The position numbers and the translations under genes were made by a program. Below are positions 1 through 6,485 of a stretch of 10,900 bases of DNA, piece after piece. Position 1 is the first letter of the stretch. Each line of letters opens with the position of its first letter. The notes beneath the pieces are model-generated. The model made no database searches. It saw only the letters and a list, made by a program, of their open reading frames with translations, and was not told where the DNA came from. This DNA comes from Pseudomonadota bacterium (GTDB lineage: Bacteria; Pseudomonadota; Alphaproteobacteria; Rhizobiales; Tepidamorphaceae): positions 1-10,900 of the forward strand of contig JAEYRQ010000201.1 in the NCBI GenBank assembly GCA_023435545.1, written 5' to 3'.

Positions 1-360
1 CTCGACCGGGCGGCCACCGCGCGGCGGCTGTGGCTCGCCGTCGACCGGCATCTGGCCGATCTCGAGACATATGGCGGACCGGAGGGGATGATCCGCGCCG
101 CGCAGAACCTCGCGACGCTGGCGCGCACGCTGGAGACGCTGGTCGATGTCGAGCGCGAGCTCGCGCCGGCGCCGGCGGCGGAGCCGACGGGGCGCAGGAT
201 CCCGAGCGGCGGCATCGCCTATGAGGAGTTCCGCCTCGAGATCGCCCGGCGGCTCGAGGCCTATGTCGAGGAGGACGATCTGCGGCAGGCGGCCAAGGCG
301 ACGGCCGAGATGTGGGCGATGGCGCCGGCCGCGTGCGCGATGGCCGGGGAGGCGCTCTAG
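1..360 (+). CDS. Unidentified protein, 3' part only
   Basis: This reading frame is open from the first base of the window to a TAG at 358-360, so it is the C-terminal 119 residues of a gene that begins to the left. Codon use is strongly G/C at third positions, like the neighbours. The product is predicted to be almost entirely helical and rich in Ala, Arg, Leu and Glu. It has two amphipathic stretches around an alanine/proline-rich linker (APAPAAEP, about residues 55-62 of the fragment). No membrane segment, signal peptide or catalytic motif is visible and I do not recognise the family. The first ATG inside the frame (88) has no special claim to be the start, because the frame continues upstream with sensible sequence. 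A small-terminase-like or other helical adaptor protein is conceivable, but nothing here proves it. Confidence 0.6.
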   Translation, partial: LDRAATARRLWLAVDRHLADLETYGGPEGMIRAAQNLATLARTLETLVDVERELAPAPAAEPTGRRIPSGGIAYEEFRLEIARRLEAYVEEDDLRQAAKATAEMWAMAPAACAMAGEAL

Positions 361-389
361 GGGCCCCTCCCATTCTCTCGCCGAAAAGC

Positions 390-421
390 GGAACCCTTGC
401 GTCCGCCCTTCGGCTTCGAGG
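390..421. repeat. Copy A of a 32-bp dispersed repeat
   Basis: These 32 bases match 3419-3450 at 29 positions, and all three differences are transitions. This copy lies between the 3' ends of the first gene and the GGDEF-EAL gene, whereas the other copy is inside the start of the DUF1801 gene. Read on the minus strand, this copy would encode KPKGGRK, the same peptide as the coding copy. Most of the segment also folds: 405-424 can form an 8-bp stem (one G-T pair) with a GCTT loop. Confidence 0.5.
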
Positions 422-424
422 GGC
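405..424. terminator. Hairpin in the gap between convergent genes
   Basis: GCCCTTCG at 405-412 pairs with CGAGGGGC at 417-424 (one G-T pair) around a GCTT loop. It lies between the end of the first gene (+, 360) and the stop of the GGDEF-EAL gene (-, 431), where a two-way terminator would be expected. No T-run follows on either strand, so classical intrinsic termination is not shown. The hairpin may simply belong to the repeat that covers it. Confidence 0.3.
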
Positions 425-430
425 TCTGGC

Positions 431-2626
431 TCAGGCCCTTTGCTGAAGGTCGAGAGATGGTGCGAGCAGCGCGTCGATCTGTGATGCCGGAACCGGGCGC
501 GAGTAGAGGAAGCCTTGCAGGTCGTCGCAGCCGATCGACGACAGCTTGCGCCTCTGCTCTGCCGTCTCGACGCCTTCCGCGGTGGTCTTCAGGCCGCGGG
601 CCCGGGCCATCTCGATAATGGCGCGGACGATCGCCTCGTCGCCGTTCTCCCGTCCGAAGCCGCTGATGAAGCTGCGATCGATCTTGATCCGGTCGACGTC
701 GAGCTTCTGCAGCCTGCTCAATGACGAGAACCCGGTGCCGAAATCGTCGAGGGCGATGCGGACCCCGAGGGTTCGCAGCGCCTTCAGGTTCTGGTCGCCG
801 ATGCCGTTGGTATCGGTGAGGGCGCTCTCGGTCAGTTCCAGCTCGAGCCGCCGGGGATCGATGCCCGCCGCGAGGATGCGGGCCGCCACCCGGGTGGCAA
901 AGGCCGGGTTGCGCAGTTCGACGGCAGAGACGTTGACGGCGATCGACAAGGAGGGCCAGCGCCGCGCGGCGGCACAGCTTTCGCGCAGCACGAACTCGCC
1001 GAGGGAGTCGATCAGGGCACTTTCCTCGGCGATCGGAATGAAGACCTCGGGCGAAATCCACCCCTGAACCGGGTGGCGCCAGCGCAGCAGGGCCTCGACG
1101 CCGATCATCCGCTGGGAGGCCGCGCTGAACAGCGGCTGATAGTGCACCGACAGCTGATCCTCGCTGCCGAGCGCCAGCCGGAGGTCGCGCTCGATGTCGC
1201 GTCGCGCCTGGAGGATGGCGTCCATCTCCGACCCGAACATCTCGTAGCGCCCGCGTCCGGCGCTCTTGGCATGATAGAGCGCGATATCCGCCTTGCGACA
1301 GAGCTCGGTGCGGGTATCGCCATCGCGCGGCGCCAGGGCGATGCCGATCGTCACGCCTATGAACACCTGATGTCCACCGACACCGAACGGTCGGCGGACG
1401 CTTTCGATGATCCGATCCGCAAGGGCCTGCACGACATCGTCTGAGTCCACGGCAGGCATCACGATCGTGAATTCGTCTCCGCCCAGCCGAGCCAGGGTGT
1501 CCGTCGGTCGGATCAGGCCGTTCAGCCGCCCTGCGAGTTCGACGATGACGGCGTCGCCGGCAGGGTGGCCCAGCGTGTCGTTCACCTGCTTGAACTGATC
1601 CAGGTCGAGGTAGAGCACCGCGACCGATGTGCTGCCGGTCCGCGTCGCCAGGGCCTCATCGAGACGTTCCTGGAACAGCACCCGGTTGGGCAGTTCGGTG
1701 AGCGGATCATGATGCGCGAGGTGTCGCATCCGCGCTTCGCGTTCGGCCAGTTTGCGCGAACGCAGGTTGAGCAGGAACAGGAGGACCAGGATCAGCGATA
1801 GGATCACCGCCGCGACCATTGCGGCAGCCGGAGCGACCTTCTCGACCACCGCCGCGCCCGGCCGATAGGGCTGCCAGACCAGATACCCCACCGGCTCGCC
1901 CGAATCTGCGAGCAGAGGAAGCGAAACGAAGCCGCCGGCTGCTTCGCTCTCCCATTGGAAGCGCAGCTCGTCGAACAGGTAGTCCTGCGCCAGGAGCTCG
2001 AGGAAATCGCCGTCGAGGAAACGCACGGCCACGTGCACGTATTCCGACCCGATGGCCTGCTCGATCTCGCCCGTGTCCGAGACTATGGGCTTGGCGCTGA
2101 CGACGGCGGGCCGCCCTGCCACGACCAGTATGTCGGCGGCTCCCTGGCTGAGGATCCGGTCGGTGAGCTGGCTCTCGTCACCTTCGAGGAGCTGCCGCCG
2201 CAAGTCGGCGATGAGCGGTGCCGCCACCGCCTCGAAGGCCTGATAGGTCTCTTCCTCTCCAGTCGTCGAGAACTGATAGATCGGGCGATCGGCGGGATCG
2301 AGCACATAGGACCCATCGTGCCCGAAATAGGTATTCATCCAACTGCCGAGATTGTAGTCGATCCACTCGACGTCCACCTGACGGACCGCGTTCACCGCGT
2401 CGTCCCAGACGGTTACGCTCTCCTGGTCGTGCGCGATCGTGTCCCGCAGGTCGCTGATGACGACGTTGGCAAGCGCCACCTGCCGGCTGACCGCCACGTC
2501 GTCGGCCTCGCGGCCAGCCCAGGCCAGCAACGTGCCGACCAGCGCGGCGAGCGCGGCCGCGCCGGTCAGTGTCGGCAGTGCGATACGTCGCACAAAGCGG
2601 CCCGAGCTGTAATCGGAAGGCGACAT
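431..2626 (-). CDS. CHASE4-GGDEF-EAL cyclic-di-GMP synthase/phosphodiesterase
   Basis: An inner-membrane signalling protein of 731 residues that is expected to make and break the second messenger c-di-GMP. Domains in order: a membrane helix (about 15-38), a periplasmic sensor with the CHASE4 pattern (WDDAV...W...LGSWM, about 39-263), a second helix (about 264-286), GGDEF (about 300-465) and EAL (about 485-722). The synthase motif GGDEF is intact at 382-386. An RxxD product-inhibition site (RPTD, 373-376) sits exactly five residues before it. The phosphodiesterase residues are also all present: EAL at 511-513, NVS, ELTES, DDFGTG at 627-632, KID, EGVE from 684, and LQGF. Both activities are therefore plausible, and the balance is probably set by the periplasmic domain. 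The ligand is unknown. I chose the ATG at 2626 because GGAG lies 8 bases upstream; an ATG at 2656 and a TTG at 2665 in the same frame have no good site. It is monocistronic as far as visible. Confidence 0.93.
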   Translation of the reverse strand: MSPSDYSSGRFVRRIALPTLTGAAALAALVGTLLAWAGREADDVAVSRQVALANVVISDLRDTIAHDQESVTVWDDAVNAVRQVDVEWIDYNLGSWMNTYFGHDGSYVLDPADRPIYQFSTTGEEETYQAFEAVAAPLIADLRRQLLEGDESQLTDRILSQGAADILVVAGRPAVVSAKPIVSDTGEIEQAIGSEYVHVAVRFLDGDFLELLAQDYLFDELRFQWESEAAGGFVSLPLLADSGEPVGYLVWQPYRPGAAVVEKVAPAAAMVAAVILSLILVLLFLLNLRSRKLAEREARMRHLAHHDPLTELPNRVLFQERLDEALATRTGSTSVAVLYLDLDQFKQVNDTLGHPAGDAVIVELAGRLNGLIRPTDTLARLGGDEFTIVMPAVDSDDVVQALADRIIESVRRPFGVGGHQVFIGVTIGIALAPRDGDTRTELCRKADIALYHAKSAGRGRYEMFGSEMDAILQARRDIERDLRLALGSEDQLSVHYQPLFSAASQRMIGVEALLRWRHPVQGWISPEVFIPIAEESALIDSLGEFVLRESCAAARRWPSLSIAVNVSAVELRNPAFATRVAARILAAGIDPRRLELELTESALTDTNGIGDQNLKALRTLGVRIALDDFGTGFSSLSRLQKLDVDRIKIDRSFISGFGRENGDEAIVRAIIEMARARGLKTTAEGVETAEQRRKLSSIGCDDLQGFLYSRPVPASQIDALLAPSLDLQQRA

Positions 2627-2634
2627 GAAATTGG

Positions 2635-2638
2635 CTCC
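2635..2638 (-). promoter_or_regulatory. Ribosome binding site fixing the GGDEF-EAL start
   Basis: On the minus strand GGAG is followed by 8 bases and then ATG (2626). This favours the shorter 731-residue product over the in-frame upstream ATG (2656) and TTG (2665). Confidence 0.65.
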
Positions 2639-2668
2639 AACGCAGACCCAATCCATGCCCGACAATGC

Positions 2669-2699
2669 ATTAAAGATGCCTTATTAAGCGACTTCGCAA
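2669..2699 (-). promoter_or_regulatory. Possible promoter of the GGDEF-EAL gene
   Basis: On the minus strand TTGCGA (2694-2699) and TTTAAT (2669-2674) resemble sigma-70 -35 and -10 boxes. The spacer is 19 bases, longer than ideal. They lie in the most AT-rich stretch of the gap, about 35-40 bases before the chosen start. This is a pattern match only. Confidence 0.25.
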
Positions 2700-2950
2700 C
2701 GGGTCGAATATGCCGCTGCTCGACAGATAGTCCTCGGAGGATTCGTCGAAGATAGGCTTGCCTAGATTGAGGGTCGCCGCCGAGCATCTCCGACGCCGGA
2801 CGTTCCGCTCTTGGCGAGAATCCGACTCGCCGACGAAAACATCTGCTTCCATTCCTGGCATCGCCCGCGGCGCGCTCGCCTCCGGATCGCCCCGCCGTTC
2901 GCGAACAGACTGATTCTGTGCCGTCGAAGCCGCTCCAGGGGCGAGCCCCC

Positions 2951-3463
2951 TCACATCCTTTCGCCGGGAAGCTCGCTTGCCTGCTTCACCCAGGCCGTCA
3001 CCTGCGCCTCGTCGACCGCCTCGTCCTCGTGGATGTGGAGGTAGCGCACGTCCTTCTGCTTCGAGCCGACCGGCGGCGGCGGATCGAGCCGCGCGCCGCG
3101 GTGGAAGGCGACCTTGATGTACTTGTCGAAGCAATGGAAGGACAGGAACCAGCCATTGTCCTCCTCGCCCGCGCCATAGAGCGGCGAATTCCACTTCACC
3201 GCCTTGCGCAAGTCAGGCACGGCAGCCGCGATCAGCGCGTCGAGGCGGCGGCCGGCCTCGTGCTTCCAGCCGGGCATCGCCGCAATGTAGGCCTGAACCG
3301 GCGCGTCGCCGTAGCCCTTGGGGATCTGCGGATTGCCGCCGGACAGCAGCACCACGCCGTCCGGCCCGGGCTTCAGCGGCGGCTTGCGGGGTTTCGAGGT
3401 CCGGGCGGTGCCGGCAGCGGAACTCTTGCGCCCGCCCTTCGGCTTCGGGGTGGTGTCGTTCAT
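2951..3463 (-). CDS. DUF1801 domain protein with basic N-terminal tail
   Basis: A soluble 170-residue protein of the DUF1801 family (YdhG-like, small alpha/beta fold), whose biochemical role is not established. Family features are a helical region with AYIAAMPGWKHEAGRRLDAL (about 58-77), the signature AVKWNSPLYG (88-97), a strand region FLSFHCFDKYIKVAFHRGA (about 106-124), and a C-terminal helix ending QASELPGERM. The first ~35 residues are an unusual Lys/Pro/Arg-rich tail (PKPKGGRK at 6-13, then TSKPRKPPLKPG) not needed for the fold. It may bind nucleic acid or simply be disordered. The ATG at 3463 is chosen over upstream in-frame starts because a strong GGGAGGG (3469-3475) lies 5 bases before it and translation upstream of it looks random. 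It is divergent from the exported ClpP-like gene. The 5' end of the gene contains copy B of the 32-bp repeat. Confidence 0.88.
   Translation of the reverse strand: MNDTTPKPKGGRKSSAAGTARTSKPRKPPLKPGPDGVVLLSGGNPQIPKGYGDAPVQAYIAAMPGWKHEAGRRLDALIAAAVPDLRKAVKWNSPLYGAGEEDNGWFLSFHCFDKYIKVAFHRGARLDPPPPVGSKQKDVRYLHIHEDEAVDEAQVTAWVKQASELPGERM
3419..3450. repeat. Copy B of a 32-bp dispersed repeat, inside DUF1801
   Basis: This segment encodes about residues 5-15 of the DUF1801 protein, including PKPKGGRK. It matches the intergenic sequence at 390-421 at 29 of 32 positions. The hairpin possible in copy A is weaker here: the outer pairs are lost and two become G-T. Confidence 0.5.
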
Positions 3464-3548
3464 CGTATCCCTCCCGATCGTGGATCCGGATTCGACAGGC
3501 GACACTAGCGGACAAGGCGCTGAAGTCCAGACGAGGGCCGCTGCGGCT

Positions 3549-3562
3549 TTACCGGCCGGTAA
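3549..3562. promoter_or_regulatory. Perfect 14-bp palindrome in a divergent promoter region
   Basis: TTACCGGCCGGTAA is fully self-complementary, and ignoring one T it extends to GCTTACCGG/CCGGTAAGC (18 bp). It lies 85 bases before the DUF1801 start and 67 bases before the ClpP-like start, about midway between the divergent genes. That placement suits an operator for a dimeric repressor of the TetR or similar type. No regulator gene is nearby, so the protein that would bind it is unknown. Confidence 0.4.
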
Positions 3563-3629
3563 GCGCGGGCGGATATCGTAGGGGACGGGCGCGCCACGAT
3601 GGCCGCATCCGGCGGCATGGGGTGATCCG

Positions 3630-4184
3630 ATGGTCAACGGCATAGTCGGCACGGCGCTTTTTGCGCTCGCCCTGTCCTCGTTGCCGGCAGCCGGTGCCGG
3701 CATCACCGTCTATCCGTCCGCCGGCGGCAGTGTGCCGGTCGTCAGCCTCAGCGGCGAGATCGCCACCGGCGATGCACAGGCGTTCCGGCGGGCGACCCAT
3801 CGACTCGACCGGGCCATGGTCATCCTCGACAGCGCGGGCGGCGAGGTCGCCGACGCGCTGGGGATCGGTGCGGTCATCGCCACGACGGGGTTCACGACGC
3901 TGGTCGGGCCGGATATCGGATGCAGCTCGGCGTGCGGGCTCGTCTGGCTGGCGGGCGCGCGGCGCTACATGGCGGCCTCCTCCGGGATCGGCTTTCACAC
4001 TTCGGTGCGCAACAATGGCGCCGCGGTCACATCCTACCTCGCCGATCTCGGGCTCGATGCAGAGGCGGTCCGCGTCATCGCCACCGCCGGCCCGCAGCTG
4101 CGGCTCACTCCCGACTGGGCGCGGCAGCTGGGCATCGAGGTCTACCTCGTCGATGCCGGCGGATCGGTGGTGAGATCGGACTAG
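3630..4184 (+). CDS. Exported ClpP/crotonase-fold protein (COG3904-like)
   Basis: A predicted periplasmic protein of 184 residues related to the COG3904 group of ClpP/SppA-like proteins, possibly a serine peptidase. It has a signal peptide (about 1-23: hydrophobic LFALALSSLP, then AAGAG). The mature part shows the fold's hallmarks: VVSLSGEI, VILDSAGGEVADAL, and a nucleophile region CSSACGLVWLAGARRYM in which Ser100 is the candidate catalytic serine. IGFHTS follows with His123, the candidate base. Two cysteines (98 and 102) flank the serine and could form a disulfide in the periplasm. Substrate and partners are unknown; homologues are generally uncharacterised. The ATG at 3630 follows a GGGGTGAT-type site. 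It stands alone, divergent from DUF1801 and convergent with the small cysteine-rich gene. A non-proteolytic role of the fold cannot be excluded. Confidence 0.82.
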   Translation: MVNGIVGTALFALALSSLPAAGAGITVYPSAGGSVPVVSLSGEIATGDAQAFRRATHRLDRAMVILDSAGGEVADALGIGAVIATTGFTTLVGPDIGCSSACGLVWLAGARRYMAASSGIGFHTSVRNNGAAVTSYLADLGLDAEAVRVIATAGPQLRLTPDWARQLGIEVYLVDAGGSVVRSD

Positions 4185-4213
4185 CGCGGTTCAGCGGCCG
4201 GCGCACTCCTTGC

Positions 4214-4227
4214 CCCGGATTGCCGGG
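4214..4227. terminator. Short GC hairpin between convergent genes
   Basis: CCCGG (4214-4218) pairs perfectly with CCGGG (4223-4227) around an ATTG loop. It sits in the 63-base gap where the ClpP-like gene (+) and the small cysteine-rich gene (-) end, so it could serve both. There is no T-run on either side and the stem has only 5 bp. Confidence 0.25.
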
Positions 4228-4247
4228 AAAGCCCCTTCGCCCACGGC

Positions 4248-4430
4248 TCAATCGGCCCGCCATCCGCAGGAGGTTCGCCCGCCCGAGGTGGCGCAGACGC
4301 AGGTCCAGAAGATACCGTTCTGGAACCTCGTCTCACCCGCCTTGCAGGCGGGTGTCGATGCCAGCGAGGCGCCGGGCAGCGCCAGCCAGGCGGACAGCAC
4401 GAGACACGATGCAAACGCCAGCAACCTCAT
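4248..4430 (-). CDS. Small exported cysteine-rich protein, 60 aa
   Basis: An unrecognised small protein that looks real. Residues 1-25 form a typical Sec signal peptide: MRLL, a hydrophobic core with FASCLVLSAWLAL, and a PGASLAS cleavage region. The mature part is only about 35 residues and contains four cysteines (29, 44, 46, 55) and three aromatic residues (F36, F41, W42) plus a near-terminal W57. Two disulfide bonds in the periplasm are therefore likely. The start is ATG 4430, because GGGAG (4439-4443) lies 8 bases before it; a TTG two codons upstream is less suitable. It is convergent with the ClpP-like gene and divergent from the antiporter gene, so it has its own promoter, which I could not locate. 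A lipoprotein is unlikely because Cys9 lies inside the hydrophobic core and not after a lipobox. Function unknown. Confidence 0.72.
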   Translation of the reverse strand: MRLLAFASCLVLSAWLALPGASLASTPACKAGETRFQNGIFWTCVCATSGGRTSCGWRAD

Positions 4431-4438
4431 GTGCAATT

Positions 4439-4443
4439 CTCCC
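4439..4443 (-). promoter_or_regulatory. Ribosome binding site of the small cysteine-rich gene
   Basis: On the minus strand GGGAG is followed by 8 bases and ATG (4430). It supports that this short frame is translated and places the start at the ATG and not the TTG at 4436. Confidence 0.55.
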
Positions 4444-4637
4444 GGTCGACGACGGGCCAGATGAACTCGCCGGCAATACGTCGATACGAGACTGCCGGAT
4501 CAGTTGCCCTTCGCCACAGGTCCCACTCGGGGACGGGACCCGCCCGCAGACCGGTAGGTTGGGCATACGCAATCGCACCGGCTTCCCGCGCGGCGCCGCG
4601 AGAGGCTATGTAGGCAGGGCATCACGCGGGACGAATC

Positions 4638-6377
4638 ATGCCGGAACTGGCGGACGGCAACGTTTTCTATGAACTGGCGCTGCTGCTGGCGGTGGCGGCC
4701 GCGGTCGGCATCGTCGGGCTGCTGTTGCGCCAGCCGCTGATCGTCGCCTTCATCGCCACCGGCATCATCGTCGGCGGCGATGTTCTGGGTGTCGTCCATT
4801 CCGCCGAGCATGTCGATCTGCTGGCCGAGATCGGCATCGCCGCGCTGCTGTTCCTCGTCGGCCTGAAGCTCGACCTCACCATCATCCGCAACCTCGGCGC
4901 CGTCGCGCTGGCGACCGGCCTCGGCCAGGTGATCTTCACCTCGGTTGTCGGGTTCTTCATCTGCCTGGCGCTCGGCCTCGACGTGCTGACCAGCACCTAT
5001 GTCGCGGTGGCGCTGACGTTCTCCTCGACGATCATCATCGTCAAGCTGCTCTCCGACAAACGCGAGCTGGATTCGCTGCACGGGCGCATCGCACTCGGCT
5101 TCCTCATCGTCCAGGACATCGCCGTGGTGGTGGCGTTGGTGGCGCTCTCGGCGATCGGGGTGGGGGCGAGCGAGAGCCCGTCGGGCCTCGGCATCCTCGG
5201 CGTCATCGGCAGCGGTATCGTCATGGTCGGGCTGGTGCTGCTGTTCTCCCGCTATCTGGCCGAAGGGCTGGTGCGGCTCGTCGCCCGGGTGCCGGAACTG
5301 CTGGTCACGTTCTCGCTCGCCTGGGCGGTGCTGTTCGCCGCGCTCGGCGATTTCCTCGGCTTCGGCAAGGAGCTCGGCGGCCTGCTCGCCGGCGTCGCGC
5401 TCGCCTCCACCTCCTACCGCGACGCCATCGCCACGCGGCTGTCGAGCCTGCGCGACTTCCTGCTGCTGTTCTTCTTCGTCGGGCTCGGCTCCCGTCTAGA
5501 TCTCAGCGTGCTCGGCGACCAGGTGTTCGGCTCGCTGGTGCTGTCGGTGTTCGTGCTGGTCGGCAATCCGCTGATCGTCATGGCGATCATGGGCTACATG
5601 GGCTACCGCAAGCGCACCGGCTTCCTGGCCGGCCTGACGGTGGCGCAGATCAGCGAGTTCTCGCTGATCTTCATGGCGATGGGCATGGCGATCGGCCATG
5701 TGCGCCCGGACGCGCTCGGCCTGGTCACGCTGGTCGGGCTGATCACGATCACCCTGTCGACCTACATGATCATCTATTCGCACCCGCTGTTCCGGTTCTT
5801 CGAGCCGTGGCTCGGTTTCATGGAACGCCGCGATCCTGCCCGCGAGCTGGCGCTGGAAGAGGGCGAGCCGGACCGGCCCTACGACATCATCCTGTTCGGT
5901 CTCGGCCGCTACGGCTCCTCGATCGGCCGCGCCATCCAGACGCGGGGCATGTCGGTTCTCGGTGTCGATTTCGATCCGGAAGCGGTGCGCCGCTGGCGCC
6001 GCCGCGGGCGCCATGCGGTCTATGGCGATGCGGAGGATCCGGAGTTCGTCGCCCACCTGCCGCTGGCGACAGCCGCCTGGGTCGTCGTGGCGACGCCCTC
6101 GCTCGGCAAGGGCATCGCCCACGAGGACAGTCGCGTCTCGCTGATCGATTCGCTGCGCAAGGAAGGCTTCACCGGCAAGATCGCGGTCAGGTGCCACGAC
6201 GTGCGCGAGATGCGCCAGTTCTCCGGGATGGGCGCCGATGTCGTGCTGCTGCCGTTCTCGGACGCGGCCGGCTATGCGGTCGAGCTGCTCGGCGTCGGCG
6301 GCGCAGCGATCCGCGAGGGCGAGCGGCTGCTCGACGACGAGGAGGACGAGACCGAGGTGCAGAAACCTCTCGACTGA
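4638..6377 (+). CDS. CPA2/Kef-type cation:proton antiporter with RCK_N domain
   Basis: An inner-membrane monovalent cation:proton antiporter of 579 residues, probably exporting K+ (or Na+) in exchange for H+. Residues 1 to about 390 are hydrophobic, with roughly a dozen membrane segments. They carry family marks such as LFLVGLKLDL, TFSSTIIIVKLLSDKRELDSLHGR, and IVQDIAVV, in which Gln159-Asp160 is the conserved transport pair of Kef-type proteins. A charged linker (about 395-415) leads to a cytoplasmic NAD-binding RCK_N/TrkA-N domain (about 416-540). This domain has GLGRYG (421-426) and acidic Asp444 ending the second strand, as expected for a Rossmann site. The last 20 residues are acidic. 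Cytoplasmic nucleotide or redox state may gate transport; glutathione control as in E. coli KefB/KefC cannot be judged here. The ATG at 4638 has only a weak GGGACG upstream. The potassium channel gene follows after 108 bases, suggesting shared transcription. Confidence 0.9.
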   Translation: MPELADGNVFYELALLLAVAAAVGIVGLLLRQPLIVAFIATGIIVGGDVLGVVHSAEHVDLLAEIGIAALLFLVGLKLDLTIIRNLGAVALATGLGQVIFTSVVGFFICLALGLDVLTSTYVAVALTFSSTIIIVKLLSDKRELDSLHGRIALGFLIVQDIAVVVALVALSAIGVGASESPSGLGILGVIGSGIVMVGLVLLFSRYLAEGLVRLVARVPELLVTFSLAWAVLFAALGDFLGFGKELGGLLAGVALASTSYRDAIATRLSSLRDFLLLFFFVGLGSRLDLSVLGDQVFGSLVLSVFVLVGNPLIVMAIMGYMGYRKRTGFLAGLTVAQISEFSLIFMAMGMAIGHVRPDALGLVTLVGLITITLSTYMIIYSHPLFRFFEPWLGFMERRDPARELALEEGEPDRPYDIILFGLGRYGSSIGRAIQTRGMSVLGVDFDPEAVRRWRRRGRHAVYGDAEDPEFVAHLPLATAAWVVVATPSLGKGIAHEDSRVSLIDSLRKEGFTGKIAVRCHDVREMRQFSGMGADVVLLPFSDAAGYAVELLGVGGAAIREGERLLDDEEDETEVQKPLD

Positions 6378-6485
6378 TCCGCAAAGTGACAGCCGCTGCT
6401 GCCGACTGACCGGCCCGCACGGCCATGCTAGAAGCGTGACTGTCCCGCTCGCTGCCGGCCGAGTCGGACTGTCGAGGGGGCTGCC

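Larger units (their letters stand above)
2627..2950. other. Intergenic gap between GGDEF-EAL and DUF1801 genes
   Basis: I see no convincing gene in these 324 bases. The end nearest 2626 holds the ribosome site and possible promoter of the GGDEF-EAL gene. Short inverted repeats are present: TCCTC-G-GAGGA at 2731-2741, GGCGAG-N7-CTCGCC at 2813-2831, and ACAGA-N5-TCTGT at 2905-2919. The 2813-2831 hairpin could end DUF1801 transcription but lacks a T-run. Minus-strand frames crossing the gap contain arginine-rich low-complexity translation and look like noise. Confidence 0.5.

Noticed and set aside
1..360. Phage terminase small subunit for the first gene fragment
   Set aside because: The helical Ala/Arg/Leu-rich fragment prompted the idea, but no terminase large subunit or other phage gene follows and no diagnostic motif is visible.
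1955..2755. A 266-codon plus-strand open frame opposite the GGDEF-EAL gene
   Set aside because: It is an antisense shadow of the CHASE4 region; composition is typical of mirrored coding sequence.
2670..3194. A 174-codon minus-strand frame overlapping DUF1801 and the gap below it
   Set aside because: Most of it is the DUF1801 gene read in a different frame, and the remainder is arginine-rich without recognisable features or a good ribosome site.
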